64,000 nucleotides of DNA from Isoetes taiwanensis (Eukaryota; Streptophyta; Lycopodiopsida; Isoetales; Isoetaceae). The stretch lies in NCBI GenBank assembly GCA_021234155.1, contig JAJEKV010000058.1, forward strand, positions 7,130,992 to 7,194,991, written 5' to 3'. The notes below the pieces were generated by a model. It was given only the letters and a program-made list of their open reading frames with translations, was not told the DNA's origin and did not search any database. This document shows, piece after piece, positions 23,400 through 36,724 of this stretch. The translations under genes and the position numbers were made by a program. Each line of letters opens with the position of its first letter. Position 1 is the stretch's first letter.

Positions 23400-25490
23400 C
23401 TAGAAAATGTTGGAGTTTTAATGATTGAAGTTTAAATGGTATTGGATAATGGTTTGTGATGACGTGGCAATAAATGAAAAAGAAAAAAAAGGTAGGAAGT
23501 CGGTGAACAGAAAAAATATGAACGGAGGCCGGATGTCCTAGCCTAGGATTGTGAAAACAAGGATTTGGCCAAGTAGGAAGACGTTGGATTTGGGCCGAAC
23601 TTGGAGTCTGACTGTGTTAATGTGTTGATTCCGAGTTGTTGCCTGTAAGGTAATCGACAGGAGCCGATTCATTACGCTGAGGTATTAGTGAGAGAGTGCA
23701 CAGGCTGTTGAAGCCGATTTACAAACCATAAGAATAAGGCGAGGCTGTGTAGTGGATTTTCTCTGGGTTCAAATCCCGGGCATAAATTATAACAATTCCG
23801 AAGGTGATAGGTCGGTTCTGTTTTCAATCTCTGGTGGCTTTTTGTTCCTCAAAATTTTCTTAAATATGTACTTTTTTATGGAGGAATATATCAAAGGCTC
23901 TTATCCGTTCTGCTCCATTCCACATAGAATCTAAAGAGCCTAATGCTCAAGGAAAAATTTGCCGAATTTGTAGAGGAGCACGCCAGACTGTGATACTGAT
24001 GAATCGGTTAAAGATGGGACCTGCGAAACCAGAGAGGCTGATGCCAAATCGCATGATTTGCCAGCTAAGGTTTCTATTTTGTGTGTATATCGATCATGTG
24101 GTAGACACAACCCAAAAATAAAACTATTACGTGTTTTTTCCTTGGTTATACATAAAAAACCATTCAAAGAAACCAATGCATCTTTGTGGGTTGATATCAT
24201 TAAAAACATTACATGGCTAAAGTATGTGGTTTCTTTAGATGCTTTAATAAAGTGGTATTTTGACAAAGTAATTATCAATGGTTTAATTATGGTGCTCAAT
24301 TATATGGTTTTCTAATATGTTTATTCGCCATTGTTTTATATCGTGGTTCATGTGTATGGTTCATAATGTGGTTTTTTACAGGGAATAATAAATGTTTTTT
24401 ACAGGGTTTATGGGATTTGTTTTTCAGATTGAATATGAACCGTTGATCTCCAGCATATCCAGAGCATCGTACTACATCAACGGCTACCATCTCTTCGGCA
24501 AAAAAATTCCCCGCCACTTTCTAAGGTCACTTCCACACCCATGGCCATGGTACAGACAAAACAAAAAAAAAACGAAGCTCCTAGCTCAAGGAACATAGCT
24601 CAAGGAACTACAGCTATGGCATGTCCCGGCATAGTATAAGCTGTCCTGCCATCCTACACGCATCGCCGTCCTGCCATCGCACACCCATCCGCCCTCTTGG
24701 GCCCCTGGACATCTGAAGATTTCGTGAAATTTTTTGCTGAAGGCCACGGACTGTAAAATCCGGGCTGTGCGGCTTTAAATCTGAAGATTTGGCCAATATT
24801 TTTTACTCGAACCCCAATTCCGGCCTCTGTGGCTTTGAATCTTCAAGCAGATTTCCTGCTCAAACAGATTGCAAATCATGTCTGTGTGGTTGCCCCTCCC
24901 CTGTGCCGCCATGCTGAAAACAAACCCCAAATCCGGATAAGAAACCCCAAAGCCGGCTGTCGCTGCCTCTCCAAATCCCAAATCCCAACTGGTTTCCACG
25001 CTGCCGCTCCAGACCCAAGATTCCTTTTCACGTACAGGTCCGCTGGGCGCTGAGGAAGATCCGCTGGGCGCTGCAGGCACCACCTACAGTAGAGATCCCC
25101 CTGTAACAGCGCCCTTGAAACCATGGCTGCCCCCGCTCTACTCCGCTGCACCTGCTGGAAAAGAAACTGGCCTGAAACGCTATCCACAATGGAAATTTGC
25201 CAACCGTATGGCAACAACAAGCTTGCAACCAGTTCGAAATTAGAAGTCAGCTGCTCAAATCGCCTAAAATATACGGTTTCCCATACTCTACACCAGCCAA
25301 ATCTTACTCCACACCATTGCATTCCAAATACAAAACAAAAAACGGGGAAGTTTATAAGGTAGTGGTAATGAGACTTGCTTTAATATGGTGTTATGTAATG
25401 TGGTTCTTAAAGTATTATGATAAGTTTACATGGTTCGCATTGTGTTAAAAGTGAAAGAAGCTGCATGTGTTTAATGGTCTAAAGACTTTA
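23400..25490. other. Non-coding stretch
   Basis: No recognisable coding region. A tRNA T-arm-like phrase (GGGTTCAAATCCC at about 23767) stands alone without a cloverleaf. Repeated wording such as GAAGATTTCGTG/GAAGATTTGGCC and GGCTTTGAATC at 24715-24842 suggests a decayed short repeat. Confidence 0.45.
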
Positions 25491-25492
25491 CT

Positions 25493-25655
25493 TTTGTGCA
25501 TGCAAATCATATAGGGTTTTTAGTAAAATGCTACCCATTTTGTGCATGCAAAGCATCTAGTGTTTTTAGTAGAATGCTACCCATTTCGTAAATGCAAACC
25601 ATATAGGGTTTTTAGTAGAATGCTAATATAGGGTTTTTGGTAGAATGCTGGTTAA
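25493..25655. repeat. Minisatellite, 46-bp unit, about 3.3 copies
   Basis: GCAAATCATATAGGGTTTTT followed by AGTAAAATGCTACCCATTT starts at 25502, 25548 and 25594, with a partial fourth unit. Confidence 0.75.
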
Positions 25656-27178
25656 AGTTAGAGAGCACTAGTGGTTTATTGACCAAAGCATTTAAGTTAA
25701 TTTATTAATACAGTATCACTTTTTCTCATGATTGCATGCAGTGGTTCTTGTGCTAGCTATGTAGGGGTTTCATAGTGCAAGCTGTTTCTGGTTAACATAT
25801 TAAGGCATGAATAGTCTTTACTATTGGTAATTATAGGAAAAATGAATATTCTTTACTATTGGTAATTACAGGAAAATTTTCCGCAATGACAACAAATGGT
25901 AATAAATGAAAGTAGCTCCAAGGATTCGAACCTTGGTTAAACCATTATCCACACTTATTCAGATGGATAAATAGAGCCTAGTAACCCTACAGAAGCCACT
26001 TCAAAAATCACTTTCAGCTTTCAATACCAAAAATCCAATTTCAGTTTTCACGATTCATGAAACTCTGAATCCCATAACTTGCATCCACTGCCCCTAAGTC
26101 CAACTAAAATCCTACTATAGAGGAAACAAGGGCAAGAACACAGATACAACAGTGTGAAAGAAAGATAATGATATCTTCACTGTGCCACAGCTTATTGACA
26201 CACAACAGCTAAATATATAAAGGGATTTGATAACGATTATTGCTAAGTTCAAAGGAAAAAGTTGGATATCATGATCCATCCATTTGATTCCACGAATAGA
26301 CTGCATTACTGATTCTGCAAATATTATAACTGCTTCTCCAAATGAATCTAACACCAGCAAACTCCAACATCAGACTCCATAAATAATTTCGCCAATATGT
26401 TGACACTGAAAGAATATTTTTACTAGTGCGCGATCTAGTCTATAGCATCAAGCCTCCAATGAAACATAACAACCTTACTTAGACATTTAGCATATAATCT
26501 AATATAGAGGTACAAACATAATTGAGCAATAATGTTCTTGTAGTGCAGAAAATCCAGACTTTTAACATTCAGCAAAATAGTAGTAATATAATGCAGAAGC
26601 CAGGCTAGATGTTGTAATAAGATGGCTAACAAGGAGAGCTTGATCTAGATAAAAGGGTAAAAGAAAGTATAAGAAATACCACAACGAGCTAGCAGGCAAA
26701 ATCCACAGCATCGGTCATCAAAGGAACTAAACTTTGTTTATAAGCTGGCAATGATCACCAAACTGTTTTTTTATAGATGATATCTTCCAGACTTGAAAGA
26801 AGATGCTTCATACCCTGTGGGTCACAAACAAAACATGTTACAGTGCATATAGGCCCACTTTTTCTTGATAAATGGAAAAATAAAAACGTTTTGTAACCTG
26901 TGATGTTTATGTCATGGTTGTTCAAGCTCCATCCTATCTTGCTACTAAGCCAGATCAGCCTGATAACGCCAAAGCTCTCGGCTACAGCAGTTCGCCACTT
27001 GGTTCGGGAAACCTCTTATAACTCCATGGAAAATTTCATACCCTAACAAAACCTGCTTAAGACGTTTTTCCAGCCCTACAATTGCTACAAAAACGAAACA
27101 TAAATGCAATTTTACCAGATAAAACATTTTAAACTTGGCCCCTTCGTCCTTAAATCTTCAAAGAATATTTGATTGCAG
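25656..27178. other. Non-coding stretch
   Basis: Mostly AT-rich. A minus-strand open stretch at 26945-27080 (GLEKRLKQVLLGYEIFHG) follows an AG acceptor and could be an orphan exon. I do not recognise it. No repeat array noted. Confidence 0.4.
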
Positions 27179-27330
27179 CAGCTACAAGAGGAGCAGGTGC
27201 GTCGTCGGTGAATGAATCTGCGAAAAGAATGTCAGCTACAAGAGGAGCAGGTGCGTCGTCGGTGAAAGAATCGTCAAATCTGCCTGCTGCTCATATGAAT
27301 CTGCGAAAAGAATGTCGTCGGTGCCGTTTT
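27179..27330. repeat. 54-bp tandem duplication
   Basis: GCTACAAGAGGAGCAGGTGC followed by GTCGTCGGTGAA starts at 27181 and 27235. AATCTGCGAAAAGAATGTC also recurs at 27216 and 27298. Confidence 0.7.
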
Positions 27331-28965
27331 TTTGCTTTGCTTTGCTAACCTAAACCTAACGTTTAAACCTAAACCTAAGGTTTATCTTTTTCGTTTTTGT
27401 TCTGTTTTATTCATCGAAAATAAGTTAAAAATATAAAAGCATATTTAACTAAAACGGGCTCTCGAAAATTCGACAAATAAAATAGGTTTGTGTATAACCC
27501 ACTGATTTTCTTTTCCGTGGATAAAATTTAGACCGCCCCACATCCATCTAAATTGTTGCCAGTATGTCGGACAGAGGTTTTATAACCTTTGCATTTCCCA
27601 AACAAAAGTTCGACATAGCTACAAGGGGAGAAAAGCAAAAAAAAGAAATATTTGTCACTAAAGAGGGGACATGTTTAGATCCAAAAAATAGCAAGATGGG
27701 AAAGCTTACTAGTTTATTAAAGCTCGGCAGACCCTTGCTAGATGTGTTGATTCATAATTATGAAGGAAAAAATGGAGCCTAGAGATAGCCATGGCTAAAG
27801 CTCAAATTTGTAATGTTGCATAAAGCAAGTAGCTGTGGCAAGAGTTGCAGATGTTAGATCAAACTGTCGAGGGAGCAAGAGGGTTGGGGACTGGGGGCTA
27901 GAACTTATTGTACAATGTCGAATCTTTTCTGAAACTTAAGCCACACAAATGTAAGTATCCACAGTGATGAGAATGAGTTCAAAATTGTGAGAAAGACTGA
28001 AGAAGCAATCACATTTACTTGTCCAAGCTTTGTCCGTCACTATAATTTGTCACTCGCCCTCTAAGCTTTTGTCCACAAAATACGCCCTAAGAGTTTGCCA
28101 TAAATGAACCAAATAGTGAGATTAATGGAGACGCAGTACGAAGATACCATCTATTTTGTGAAAAAAAAGCTTACTTTGATAGCATGCTGGAAATCCTGCA
28201 TGTTGTGATAGTCTCCTGCATTTTTCTAGCTGGATGAAATGTATTTTGCAGAAAAAGAAGAAGTAGTGCTCAAGTGTGAGATTCTAACAATTTGTATATG
28301 TTGTTAGTAAGGTCAGAAATAGTGTTAATGGCATTAGCAATTATTACCCTTTAAAATATTATACAGAAGTAGATTATTTTTCGGGTAAGACAATGATTGA
28401 ATAAATGATGTGATTAAATATTCTCTCTGACTTGGAAAGGGAATTAGTAGCAAGAATGATGCATTTGGTCTTCTGGTTGTTGAGCAATTTACTTTATGTG
28501 AAACATTTCGAGGAAGGGGGCAAGGTGCATTGAGTATAGTAAGAAGCAAGATGGCCTTGATTTGGAGCATCACCTTGAAGTGGTAAACCTCAAACTATTT
28601 GGATTTGCAATAACTTTTCGTCATTGAGCATAATAGGTGGATTTTGCAGGAGACTTGTTATTTTATGTCGTGAGAGAAAGCGTGGTGAAGGAAGATCAGG
28701 AACAAGCAGGATATCTAGCTGCCACTTGTTATATGAGGACTAAGTGTCATAGGTGGCAAGGGATGTGGACCACCCATTTGGGGAGGGCCTTAATTATGAC
28801 ATTTGTTCCTTGGGTGTCTTACGAGTAACCATTATGAATAGAATAGAATAGTCACACCATTTTAGGTGAGAACTATGAATAATTACCATGATAATTAAGT
28901 CGGTATTGAAAACCATGCTACAAACCACAACCATTTTATAACATGTAGTGTTATAATAGAAAACT
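27331..28965. other. Non-coding stretch with one small ORF
   Basis: A 72-codon plus-strand ORF at 27564-27782 (MSDRGFITFAFPKQKFDIAT) is the longest open frame. It is Lys-rich, has no recognised domain and no supporting context, so I do not call it a gene. A run of CCTAAA-like units near 27345-27380 is too short and irregular to be telomeric. Confidence 0.35.
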
Positions 28966-28975
28966 AGCATGAATT

Positions 28976-29604
28976 TTTTTTTTGGGGGGGAACGTGGGCC
29001 TTTATTACTCAAAAGAATACAAAGAGTACATGGGGGACTCAAAACCCAGTGGAGAAGATATCCACTAGAGCAACACTACCCACCACATACATAACATGGA
29101 AAAGCAGAGAATACAGATCACCATGAGCACAACTGTTTGCTATGAGTAGGTGTGAATCTGAAGATATTGTTCCCAAATGACACTTTTGATGTCATCCTTC
29201 AAGGAAGAACATTTGTAAGCCTTCACAATGCGACTACGGGCATCGTTAAGCACTTGTGTATCTGAAAACAGCTGTCCCTTGAAGATGAGGAGATTTCGTC
29301 TCTTCCAGATGGACCAGATGATCCAAGCAGATGCGAAGTGGAAAGCCCTCTTTGCCAACTTGTCCCAAGAACTAGGATAGACTGACAAAAGGACCTGCTG
29401 ACTATTCAAGTCACAATGGAAAAGACTCAGAAGCCACTGCCAAGCTGGTCGAACATGGTGACACAAGAAGAAGCAGTGCTCAATTGTCTCATCCCTCTGC
29501 GTGCAAAGAGGGCAGATCACAGAGACTTCTGGACGAAATCGATGAACAACAGTGTTTACCCGCATGCATCTATGAGTGATCTATGAGTTATTCATGCTTA
29601 GGAT
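28976..29604 (-). pseudogene. LINE 3' fragment with RVT zinc-binding domain
   Basis: The minus-strand ORF at 29140-29565 gives CPLCTQRDETIEHCFFLCHH, the zinc-binding motif found after the reverse transcriptase of plant L1-type LINEs, followed by WIIWSIWKRRNLLIFKG. A T run at 28976-28985 is the poly(A) tail in minus orientation. The element is flanked by TAGCATGAAT on the left (28968-28977) and TAGCATGAAT on the right (about 29604), a likely target duplication. It is 5' truncated and has no RT catalytic part. Confidence 0.8.
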
Positions 29605-32038
29605 AGCATGAATAACTGCCCAGGCATTTAAATTGGTATAAAACCATGCTGTAAACTACTTCGCCTTCTCTAAGCTATGCGACAATAGAAAACCAACATA
29701 AACAACCATTGCCATGTTAAACAAATGGTGTTGAAAACCATGCTACAAAGCACTGTCGATTTAATAAACCATGATACGTTAGAAAACCAACATGAATGAC
29801 CACCATTGATGCTAGAAACAATGTAATAAACCAATACTAGTTTTACTAAACCATGCTATAACATAAAATCAACATGAATAACCACGTACTGGCTATGAAA
29901 ACCACTATGTTATGTGGTTTTTCTTAGGAATAATTTTTTTAGCATAAAAAACCACATCTATAGTGGTTTTTTAGTGGTTTATCATAATGGTTAAACTTTT
30001 GGGTGCCTTGTGAGAGGTTGAGAGCGGTTGCAAAGACCTCTGAGGTCTATATCATTGCTTTTCTTATGCATTTATCAATACTAATCTGTGCTAGTTGCTT
30101 GAATGATCTGCATCCTTGAAAAGATTATACTACTCATATATATGCAGATGCTTAGAAGACTTGGCCCTCTATCAAAAGAATTGAAGTCATTACCGGTGCT
30201 GACGTGAAAAGGACTGCGCTCCTGATAACAAACTTTAAGTTTTTCCTTATTGATGGTGGTATGGAGACTAGCATAACTGCTAGTTCTTTTCAAAACTCAG
30301 AACATGAATTTTTGTGCAAAAACTATGTGGTGATTCTTTGAGAATACCCTTTGCTTGATGAATTACTTGTCAAATATCTGATAAGAAAGCTGAATTAAGA
30401 GCTGTGAATTTTTCTTTTGACATCCGTTCCATTTATCCCTTCCCCTGGCGCTCGGTTTGCGATATGCTAGGATTGTGCAGGATCATAGGTATCAAGGCAG
30501 AGCAGATATAGGGGAAACATATTATAGGGGAAGAAAGACATGGATTTGCTTCCAATTTTGCAATAAGGATGCACTTGAATTTGCATCAAGGTGAACAACT
30601 TTCATAATAGGATTGTTTGGCATTCCTACATATCCGGAGCCAGACGCTTTGCCTCTGTTCCATTTTCTCAACAATGAATAAGCTGATGCGCTCTATATCG
30701 TGCATTGCACTTCTTTTCTTTCCAAACAACATGTATATAGTAGGTTATGGATCTTCAACCTGGATTTTTCCTTACCATACAAACCAAGAGTTCGAAAAGC
30801 TATGTTTGCTTTGATGCAATGCTCTGATATGGCAAATTGAACTGCACTCTTAGAAAGAGAGGCTCGATCTACATGGAGTTCTTGTCCGTCTTGAGATGCC
30901 TTGTAATTCGGCTTATCTCGAACATCATTTTGTGTCTTCCTAGAATGGACAATGGGGCTTGTGGCTTCAAGAAGGTATTTTCAAGTCCTTGCCTTATTCT
31001 TTAATGTTTAAGATGTGTCATTTTGCAATCTGGCTCTTTATTTGTTTGGCTTTGGTGGTGTGCTGTGAAAGTTCTGGCATCCTCTCATTCCTCCTTTTAG
31101 ATGTTTTATATTGTGCAAATACTACTATGATTATATAGTCTGACGAAGCGATGCAGACAAGCACCTAAAAAAATAAAGGTCTAAAGTGTTGTTTCCCTAT
31201 TTTGCTTTGCTTTATGCAAATGGATCTTCTAGGAAAACTTTGTTGCATATATTTTAGATTCCTCATTGCGATGAAGCTCCTACGAGCATAGATGCTTTAT
31301 GAATTTGTTAAGAAGAATTAGCAGTAGTAAAAATGATCATGGAATAGGTGTTGCAAAGATAGCATGGTTAAACTGGAGATAGTAAGTATTAGAAATCTTA
31401 TGTAAATTTCTAGTTTTCTCATTGGTAAGTGTTGTTGCTTCTTCTGATGAGGAAGCATAAGGTCATGGGTCTATAAAAACCAAGGGAAAGAATGCCATCA
31501 TCCCATGCTATGGGTCTTAAGCAGTTTGGAAAGAGCACCACTTTAGCAAAGACACCACCATGGAAATACAATTAAGCACGAACTGATTAGTTCTGTCTAT
31601 TAAAAAAGAAAATGATAAGGTTGCTGAAAATATAAACCAGATGAGATGCTAGAGCTTCGTCCATAGAAAATGAACATTAGGATATGGGAAAGTATCAGGA
31701 GAAGACCATGGCTGTCATGTGTAGTGGCAAGCTTGTACATGTAAGTTGCATGCACGTATTGAGAACAAATATAATTTGAACTGTGTATCATTGCATGGCA
31801 GGTTGGCTATAAAGTGACCACAATGTGTTTCAAAGGATGCCAACATACATGTTTATTGTAGACCCCACATTTATGAAAGCCCATACTTATATGACTTCCA
31901 CATGTTTATTCTAGACTCTACATCTATGGAAGCCTATATCAACAAATGAAGGGATTAGAATGTGTAATATTACACGCGTGTTTGCTACTGCTCGACATAA
32001 CACGATCTTGAGCTATAGCAAGAACCTTATCAATGTAC

Positions 32039-32040
<2 letters not shown>
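29605..32040. other. Non-coding stretch
   Basis: The first 0.4 kb repeats variants of AACCATGCTA and ACCAACATGAATAACCA, a decayed low-copy repeat that also flanks the LINE on the left (28860-28975). Beyond 30000 I see no domain or array. ORFs are under 75 codons. Confidence 0.45.
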
Positions 32041-32087
<47 letters not shown>

Positions 32088-32290
32088 AAGGACGTCAAGC
32101 TTTATTCACCAACTAGAAACCAGAGCAACATAAATGCAAAGACAGGATTATAACCCCAGTGGACAAACCGATCCAACTGAGCACAACCACCTGCCTATGC
32201 AAAAGAATGAATCTGAAGGTAAGTATGCCAGATCAGCACTTTCTTCTCTTGATCAAGAGAAGAACAATTGTAAGCCATAACAATTTTATC
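32041..32290 (-). mobile_element. LINE 3' end with long poly(A)
   Basis: A T run of about 46 bases (32041-32086) is followed by sequence resembling the 28990-29230 LINE tail: CTTTATTCAC, CCCAGTGG, TGAGCACAAC, GAATCTGAAG, GAAGAACA..TGTAAGCC. The element is in minus orientation and only about 200 bp is left. The long uninterrupted tail suggests a fairly recent insertion. Confidence 0.7.
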
Positions 32291-32769
32291 AATGTACAGC
32301 TTTGATCCAATTCTCTATATCTTGTGCCAATATAATTTTTGCAAGCACATTATCCACTATCAATCTAGGGACACCATCAATCCAAAAAAGTACACGTGTG
32401 CATGCACCTATCTTCCACCTTTGCTTCCACCGCATACCCATATCGTCCACTTCGATTCCACCACACTTCAATCAACTACACTCCAATTGCAATTGTATCG
32501 ACTGGGCATTAGATGTATACTAACTTCTACAGATCATAAAATCAACTGTAAAACTCTTTATGCTTGGCGCTCAATTACATCTACGAACACAATTACATTT
32601 ACAACTCTTTATTCCACCTCTAATCAGTTCACATGTATACTAATAATGCCCGGCATTGTCCGACACACGTTTCTAGTTATTATTGTCGTCGTCGTCGTTG
32701 CTGCTGTCACGTCTTTTGAGACCCTCTTCAAAATGAAGATGACACTCTTCAAAGAGCAAAATATGTTGA

Positions 32770-32812
32770 TTTATTACATTTATTATTATTATTATTATTT
32801 ATTGTTATTATT
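32770..32812. repeat. (ATT)n microsatellite
   Basis: TTATTATTATTATTATTATT and nearby imperfect units. It sits inside the open frame 32292-32834, which is not considered a gene. Confidence 0.8.
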
Positions 32813-33180
32813 TTTGAAGGATCAAATTAATTAATATTAATACAGTGTAAGGACAAGAAGAGCGTTTCATCGGGTACCCCCAAAGCAACCACGCTCGAGC
32901 GAGGACCCGAACTGCACGTAGATCTACCTACGACTCAGGGAACAAACCTGCCATTGCTGTCTACAATGAGGAGGGTCCTTTCCCAGACCGCTGCCTTAAA
33001 CTGCTCTTTCTGAGGGGATGCCAGGTAGGAAAGATATAACTTGTACCTCAGCTGCAGAATCAAAACACCAGGTTGCACCTCTTCATTCCTGAATACCTTC
33101 ATGCGTCGCCGCCTCCAAATGAGCCACAATAGTCAAGCCTTACATAAATGGAAGGACAGACTCTGAACCTGGGATCACCC
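32813..33180 (-). pseudogene. LINE C-terminal fragment
   Basis: The minus-strand frame 32935-33129 reads MWLIWRRRRMKVFRNEEVQP then LRYKLYLSYL, matching the W..WKRRN.. segment that follows the zinc-binding domain in plant LINEs (compare 29140-29300). The zinc cysteines are missing. It is a third LINE remnant in the same orientation within 4 kb, different enough from the others to be a separate insertion. Confidence 0.65.
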
Positions 33181-33410
33181 ACGAGGATACACCCCCAAAA
33201 GAACCTCTTGACTACGGAGAGAGGTGTGAAAGAGACGCTGGGCCCACTACCATGCGGGCTGGATCTCCATGCAGAGAAACATACAGTGTTTATTACATTT
33301 ATTTTTATACTTGCCTTTGCAGACGTCTAAGGTGGTGCTACTAGCATTGACTTCATGAAGGTGCTTGATCAAGGTGTCCAACTACGCCAATAACAAACAC
33401 ATTGGCATTG

Positions 33411-34057
33411 TGCTCTTTACAAGGGTATGCTTTTGGGATCCACATGCAATTTGTTGTAGCCTAAGTTCTAGGGATTCGATAGCTTTTCATGCTATTGTCT
33501 ATTTTCGGTCTGGGTTCAGAGCGGATTGTGCAGAGCAGGGGCGATGGAGCGAGGAGGGGTCTCTTAAAAACGTCAACATCTTGAAGGAAATATGGTGCAC
33601 AAGAGAGTCAGAGAGTAATCATATATTCACATATCTTGCAGCTTCAAGAAAAAGGAATGCCCTCTTCCGGACAATTGTACCAAAGCAACTACACTACAAA
33701 CAATCAATGCATTTACACAACAAACACAACGGTTCAAACCAGACTCAAAAGTCCCCTGGAGTCGAATCGAAAACTCCATGTTTTTGGTGTAAGCCTTTGC
33801 AAACAGCGAATTCGACTGCTCTGTGCCTTGTAACAGGGCACACAAGTTCAAGAATCGATGGGCTCATGCCTTTTAGTGCACAAACACGAGGATGCAGGTT
33901 TGAGGCCGCCCCTCCTCGCTCCATCGCCCCTGCTCTGCACAATCCACTCTGAACCCAGGCCGAAAATAGACAGTAGCATGAAAAGCTATCGAAGCCCTAG
34001 AACTTAGGCTACAACAAATTGCATGTGGATCCCAAAAGCATACCCTTGTAAAGAGCA
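33411..34057. mobile_element. 647-bp inverted-repeat (foldback/MITE-like) element
   Basis: The 149-bp arms at 33411-33559 and 33909-34057 are inverted copies with about four mismatches. The outer ends read TGCTCTTTACAAGGGT and ACCCTTGTAAAGAGCA. The centre (33560-33908) has no recognisable coding region. I found no clear target duplication beside the outer ends, so the superfamily is unassigned. Open frames crossing the arms (33365-33952 plus; 33873-34058 minus) mirror each other and are not genes. Confidence 0.8.
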
Positions 34058-34059
34058 TA

Positions 34060-36690
34060 AATTAGAAACATTTTCTTTCCAAATTTGGTTGGCCTTCCTT
34101 ATTTGCAATTGAGCCTTCGGGAAAACATCCATGGAAAAAGGGAGTTGCCAAGCACCCAAAATAGCATAAAACACTCAAGCTCCTCCCACATGGCAAATTA
34201 TACCGTTTTTTATACAATACCATACGAAAATCATAGTCCAAACCACTGCCTGAAACCCCTCCCCCAACCCAAAACGAAATTAGCACACTATATGGCATGT
34301 GTATCCTCATCAGGCTATTACTATCAAGGGTTTTCCCTTGACAAACCCCTAGGATTTTTAATCCCGCACAATAATTGGCTTAATTGTGCTCTCTGCCATA
34401 TTGGGTCCCTGTCTCCAGGATCAATAAAAAATCAACAATTCTAAGAAAATCCAAATAGTGGGCATTTTCATTGGAGACAACCATTCCCGAGCTTTTGTCA
34501 AACACCTTCACAACAATTTCCTCAAGGCGTAGACCAATTTTAAGGGGTAGTCTCATAAGGTTCCTATGGTTCATTGGCGGTTGCCCCTCTACAATATTCT
34601 TTTTTTAACTTGTACAACGGATGACATGCCTAGTAGAAGAAACATAAGAAATCAACGCACCAAACGGTATTAAGAAAAAGAAGAGACACCCTCCCCTACA
34701 TCTAACATAAGTAATTATTGGTGGCAATATTCTTTCGTCCCGCAAAAGCAGGGGGGCTGCTTCCCAAAACTGGGGCAAATTGTACACGTGTGTGCGAATC
34801 TAAATCATGATCGTAAAATTTGCTTGCATATTCTAAGAAAGATTCCTGCTTCTTAGGGTTTCGCCATAGCTGTCTCTCTACACCACCACAGCAAAGATTT
34901 TGATGAGGCAGCAGATGTGGCCTTTGGCGCTTCTAGATTTCTTGATCTGGAGCGATTCCGCCTCTTTCTTTCTTTCTTTTCACGGGAGCACAAAAGATTT
35001 TCATTTTCATTTTCATTTTCATTCGGCCTCATTAGGATGGAAAACTAAGATTCGGCGACAACGTGCATTTTTCTGTCAATCAGCAAGCACATTTCACAGA
35101 GATTTTTTCTTGGAATCTATGTCTTTGTGCTTAGCAAGGTGCAAATAAAAATTTGGTCTGGAGAAAAATCGCAGGCAGAAGAAAATATATCAGCCACGAC
35201 AGATTTTTATGGATTCCTTCTTGGCATTCTTAAGAAGACATCGCTTTGTATGTTTGTGTTTAGCAAGCAGAGGCTCTGAAAGCGGCGATCTCAGAACAGA
35301 AATGGGTTTTCGCAAGTAGATCCGGCATGCAGAGGAATCAATGGTTTGCGACTAAGTATTCTTGTGATGGTAGTCATGGATATGGTGTGATTAAGTAGAT
35401 TTATTAGTCGGGATCTGTGCATCCATCTCAGGTTGGCCTGCCTTGCATCCACGTTACTGTCTTCAACACATGCCCTCTCTTCATTATTCATGCTCACCAT
35501 ATACCTTTGCCTTGTTCATGGCATTGCATGTAATCTAGTCTGTAACTTTCACTCCATGATGACTCTGCCACTGATTTGTAGCCCTGACGTTGTAGGTGGT
35601 TCAGGTTTGTGCTTGTTTCAGGGGACTCTGAATTTGCTGATGCTCTATTTGCCTACTGATCTATTTAATTTTGAGACATTGGCCCAATTGGCTTGTGTGT
35701 TTTGGGATCAATCTTAAGCCTCTTGAGCTTCTTTTTGATACAAGAATTCCAAAAGTTCTTCATATCCTTATCAGTTCTATCAGGCAACTGGGAAGCACTC
35801 TGAGACACTAGAGAGGGAAAAGCACAGGGGTAGGCCTAAAAGCATGAATTGAAGCGAACCCAAGAGTTAAATAGAATTTGAATTGGAGGTATTTCAGATG
35901 TTTTCCAACTTGCAAGGCATTCTTAGAAAGTGTAAGCCATTATGCAGCACATCATGCTGAGTGTCCAGTCCTTATTATTAAACTGCATGAGAAGCCCTAT
36001 GAAGATGCAAAATCTGATGTATCAGTAATGGAAAAAGTGGCTAATGTTCAGAATGTTTGGGACTTCAATGAATAATATACTTTCAACGAGTATGAATTGC
36101 TGACTTGAAACAGTCCCAGCTTTTCCTTATTTTGCAAGTTCATGTCACACTGGCTTTCCCCATTTTTCCATTCAACTAACTCATTCCTTGGTACTACATC
36201 TGCATTTCGCTTGCCCCTCGAGCCCAGTTTACACCATTTCAATTGTTCTTTAAGCAGTGCCCATTAACTTTGGCTTCGGAGTATTCTAATCACTAGTTAA
36301 TTCATTTGTTCAACATTCCTTTATTAGAAGAGATATCTGTAGAACTCATATATTAGAATATTGGTCAATATAGGATGCTAGAAAGTCTTTAAGGATGCTA
36401 GAAAGTTTTAAAGGATTGAAGCGACGTCATTAACAAGCAAATTTGATTGAAGACCTCCTCTAAATTTGATTGATTGCAACCTCGGTATGTGCTTGATTAG
36501 TGTTCAATTTTTTATTGGGAAGGATTTCATACTAGGATGGTCTGGATGAAACTTACAACATCCAAACATAAAACATGTTCAAGAATGTCATTTGCACTAT
36601 TTAAACTAAAAGAAACCCATTATTACTCAAATAATGCATTATGAAATATCGAACTTAATAATAGGTCTAACCTTATATGTCATGAACCAA
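34060..36690. other. Non-coding stretch
   Basis: A short (TTTTCA)n run lies at 34998-35022. An open stretch near 35878-36075 (IIKLHEKPYEDAKSDVSVME) has coding-like composition but no recognised domain and no splice partners I can defend. Nothing else supportable. Confidence 0.4.
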
Positions 36691-36700
36691 AGAAATGTTA

Positions 36701-36724
36701 GGCCGCCGCGATAAATTTCTTGTA
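36701..36724 (-). repeat. GGCCGCCGCGA motif, partner of 48700-48734
   Basis: GGCCGCCGCGATAAATTTCT is the reverse complement of the stretch AAGAAACTTATCGCGGCGGC at 48701-48720, with one mismatch. Shared GC-rich ends in AT-rich surroundings suggest termini of a transposon family. Confidence 0.4.

Noticed and set aside
23745-23795. GGGTTCAAATCCCGGGCA, tRNA 3' half look
   Set aside because: No cloverleaf upstream. Likely chance or a SINE/tRNA relic that cannot be supported.
25915-25985. tRNA-like sequence on minus strand (CAAGGTTCGAATCCTTG T-arm)
   Set aside because: The T-arm is convincing, but I could not form a matching acceptor stem, D-arm and anticodon arm. Possibly a tRNA-derived relic only.
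27338-27382. CCTAAACCTAA-like run resembling telomere repeat
   Set aside because: Only a few irregular units, interrupted by CGTTTAAA and not the plant CCCTAAA unit. Too weak to call an interstitial telomere.
32292-32834. 180-codon plus-strand ORF
   Set aside because: Thr/His-rich then (ATT)n-encoded Tyr runs, and no domain. It is low-complexity sequence.
33365-33952. 195-codon plus-strand ORF
   Set aside because: Spans the arm and centre of the foldback element; the opposite arm gives the mirrored frame. Not a gene.
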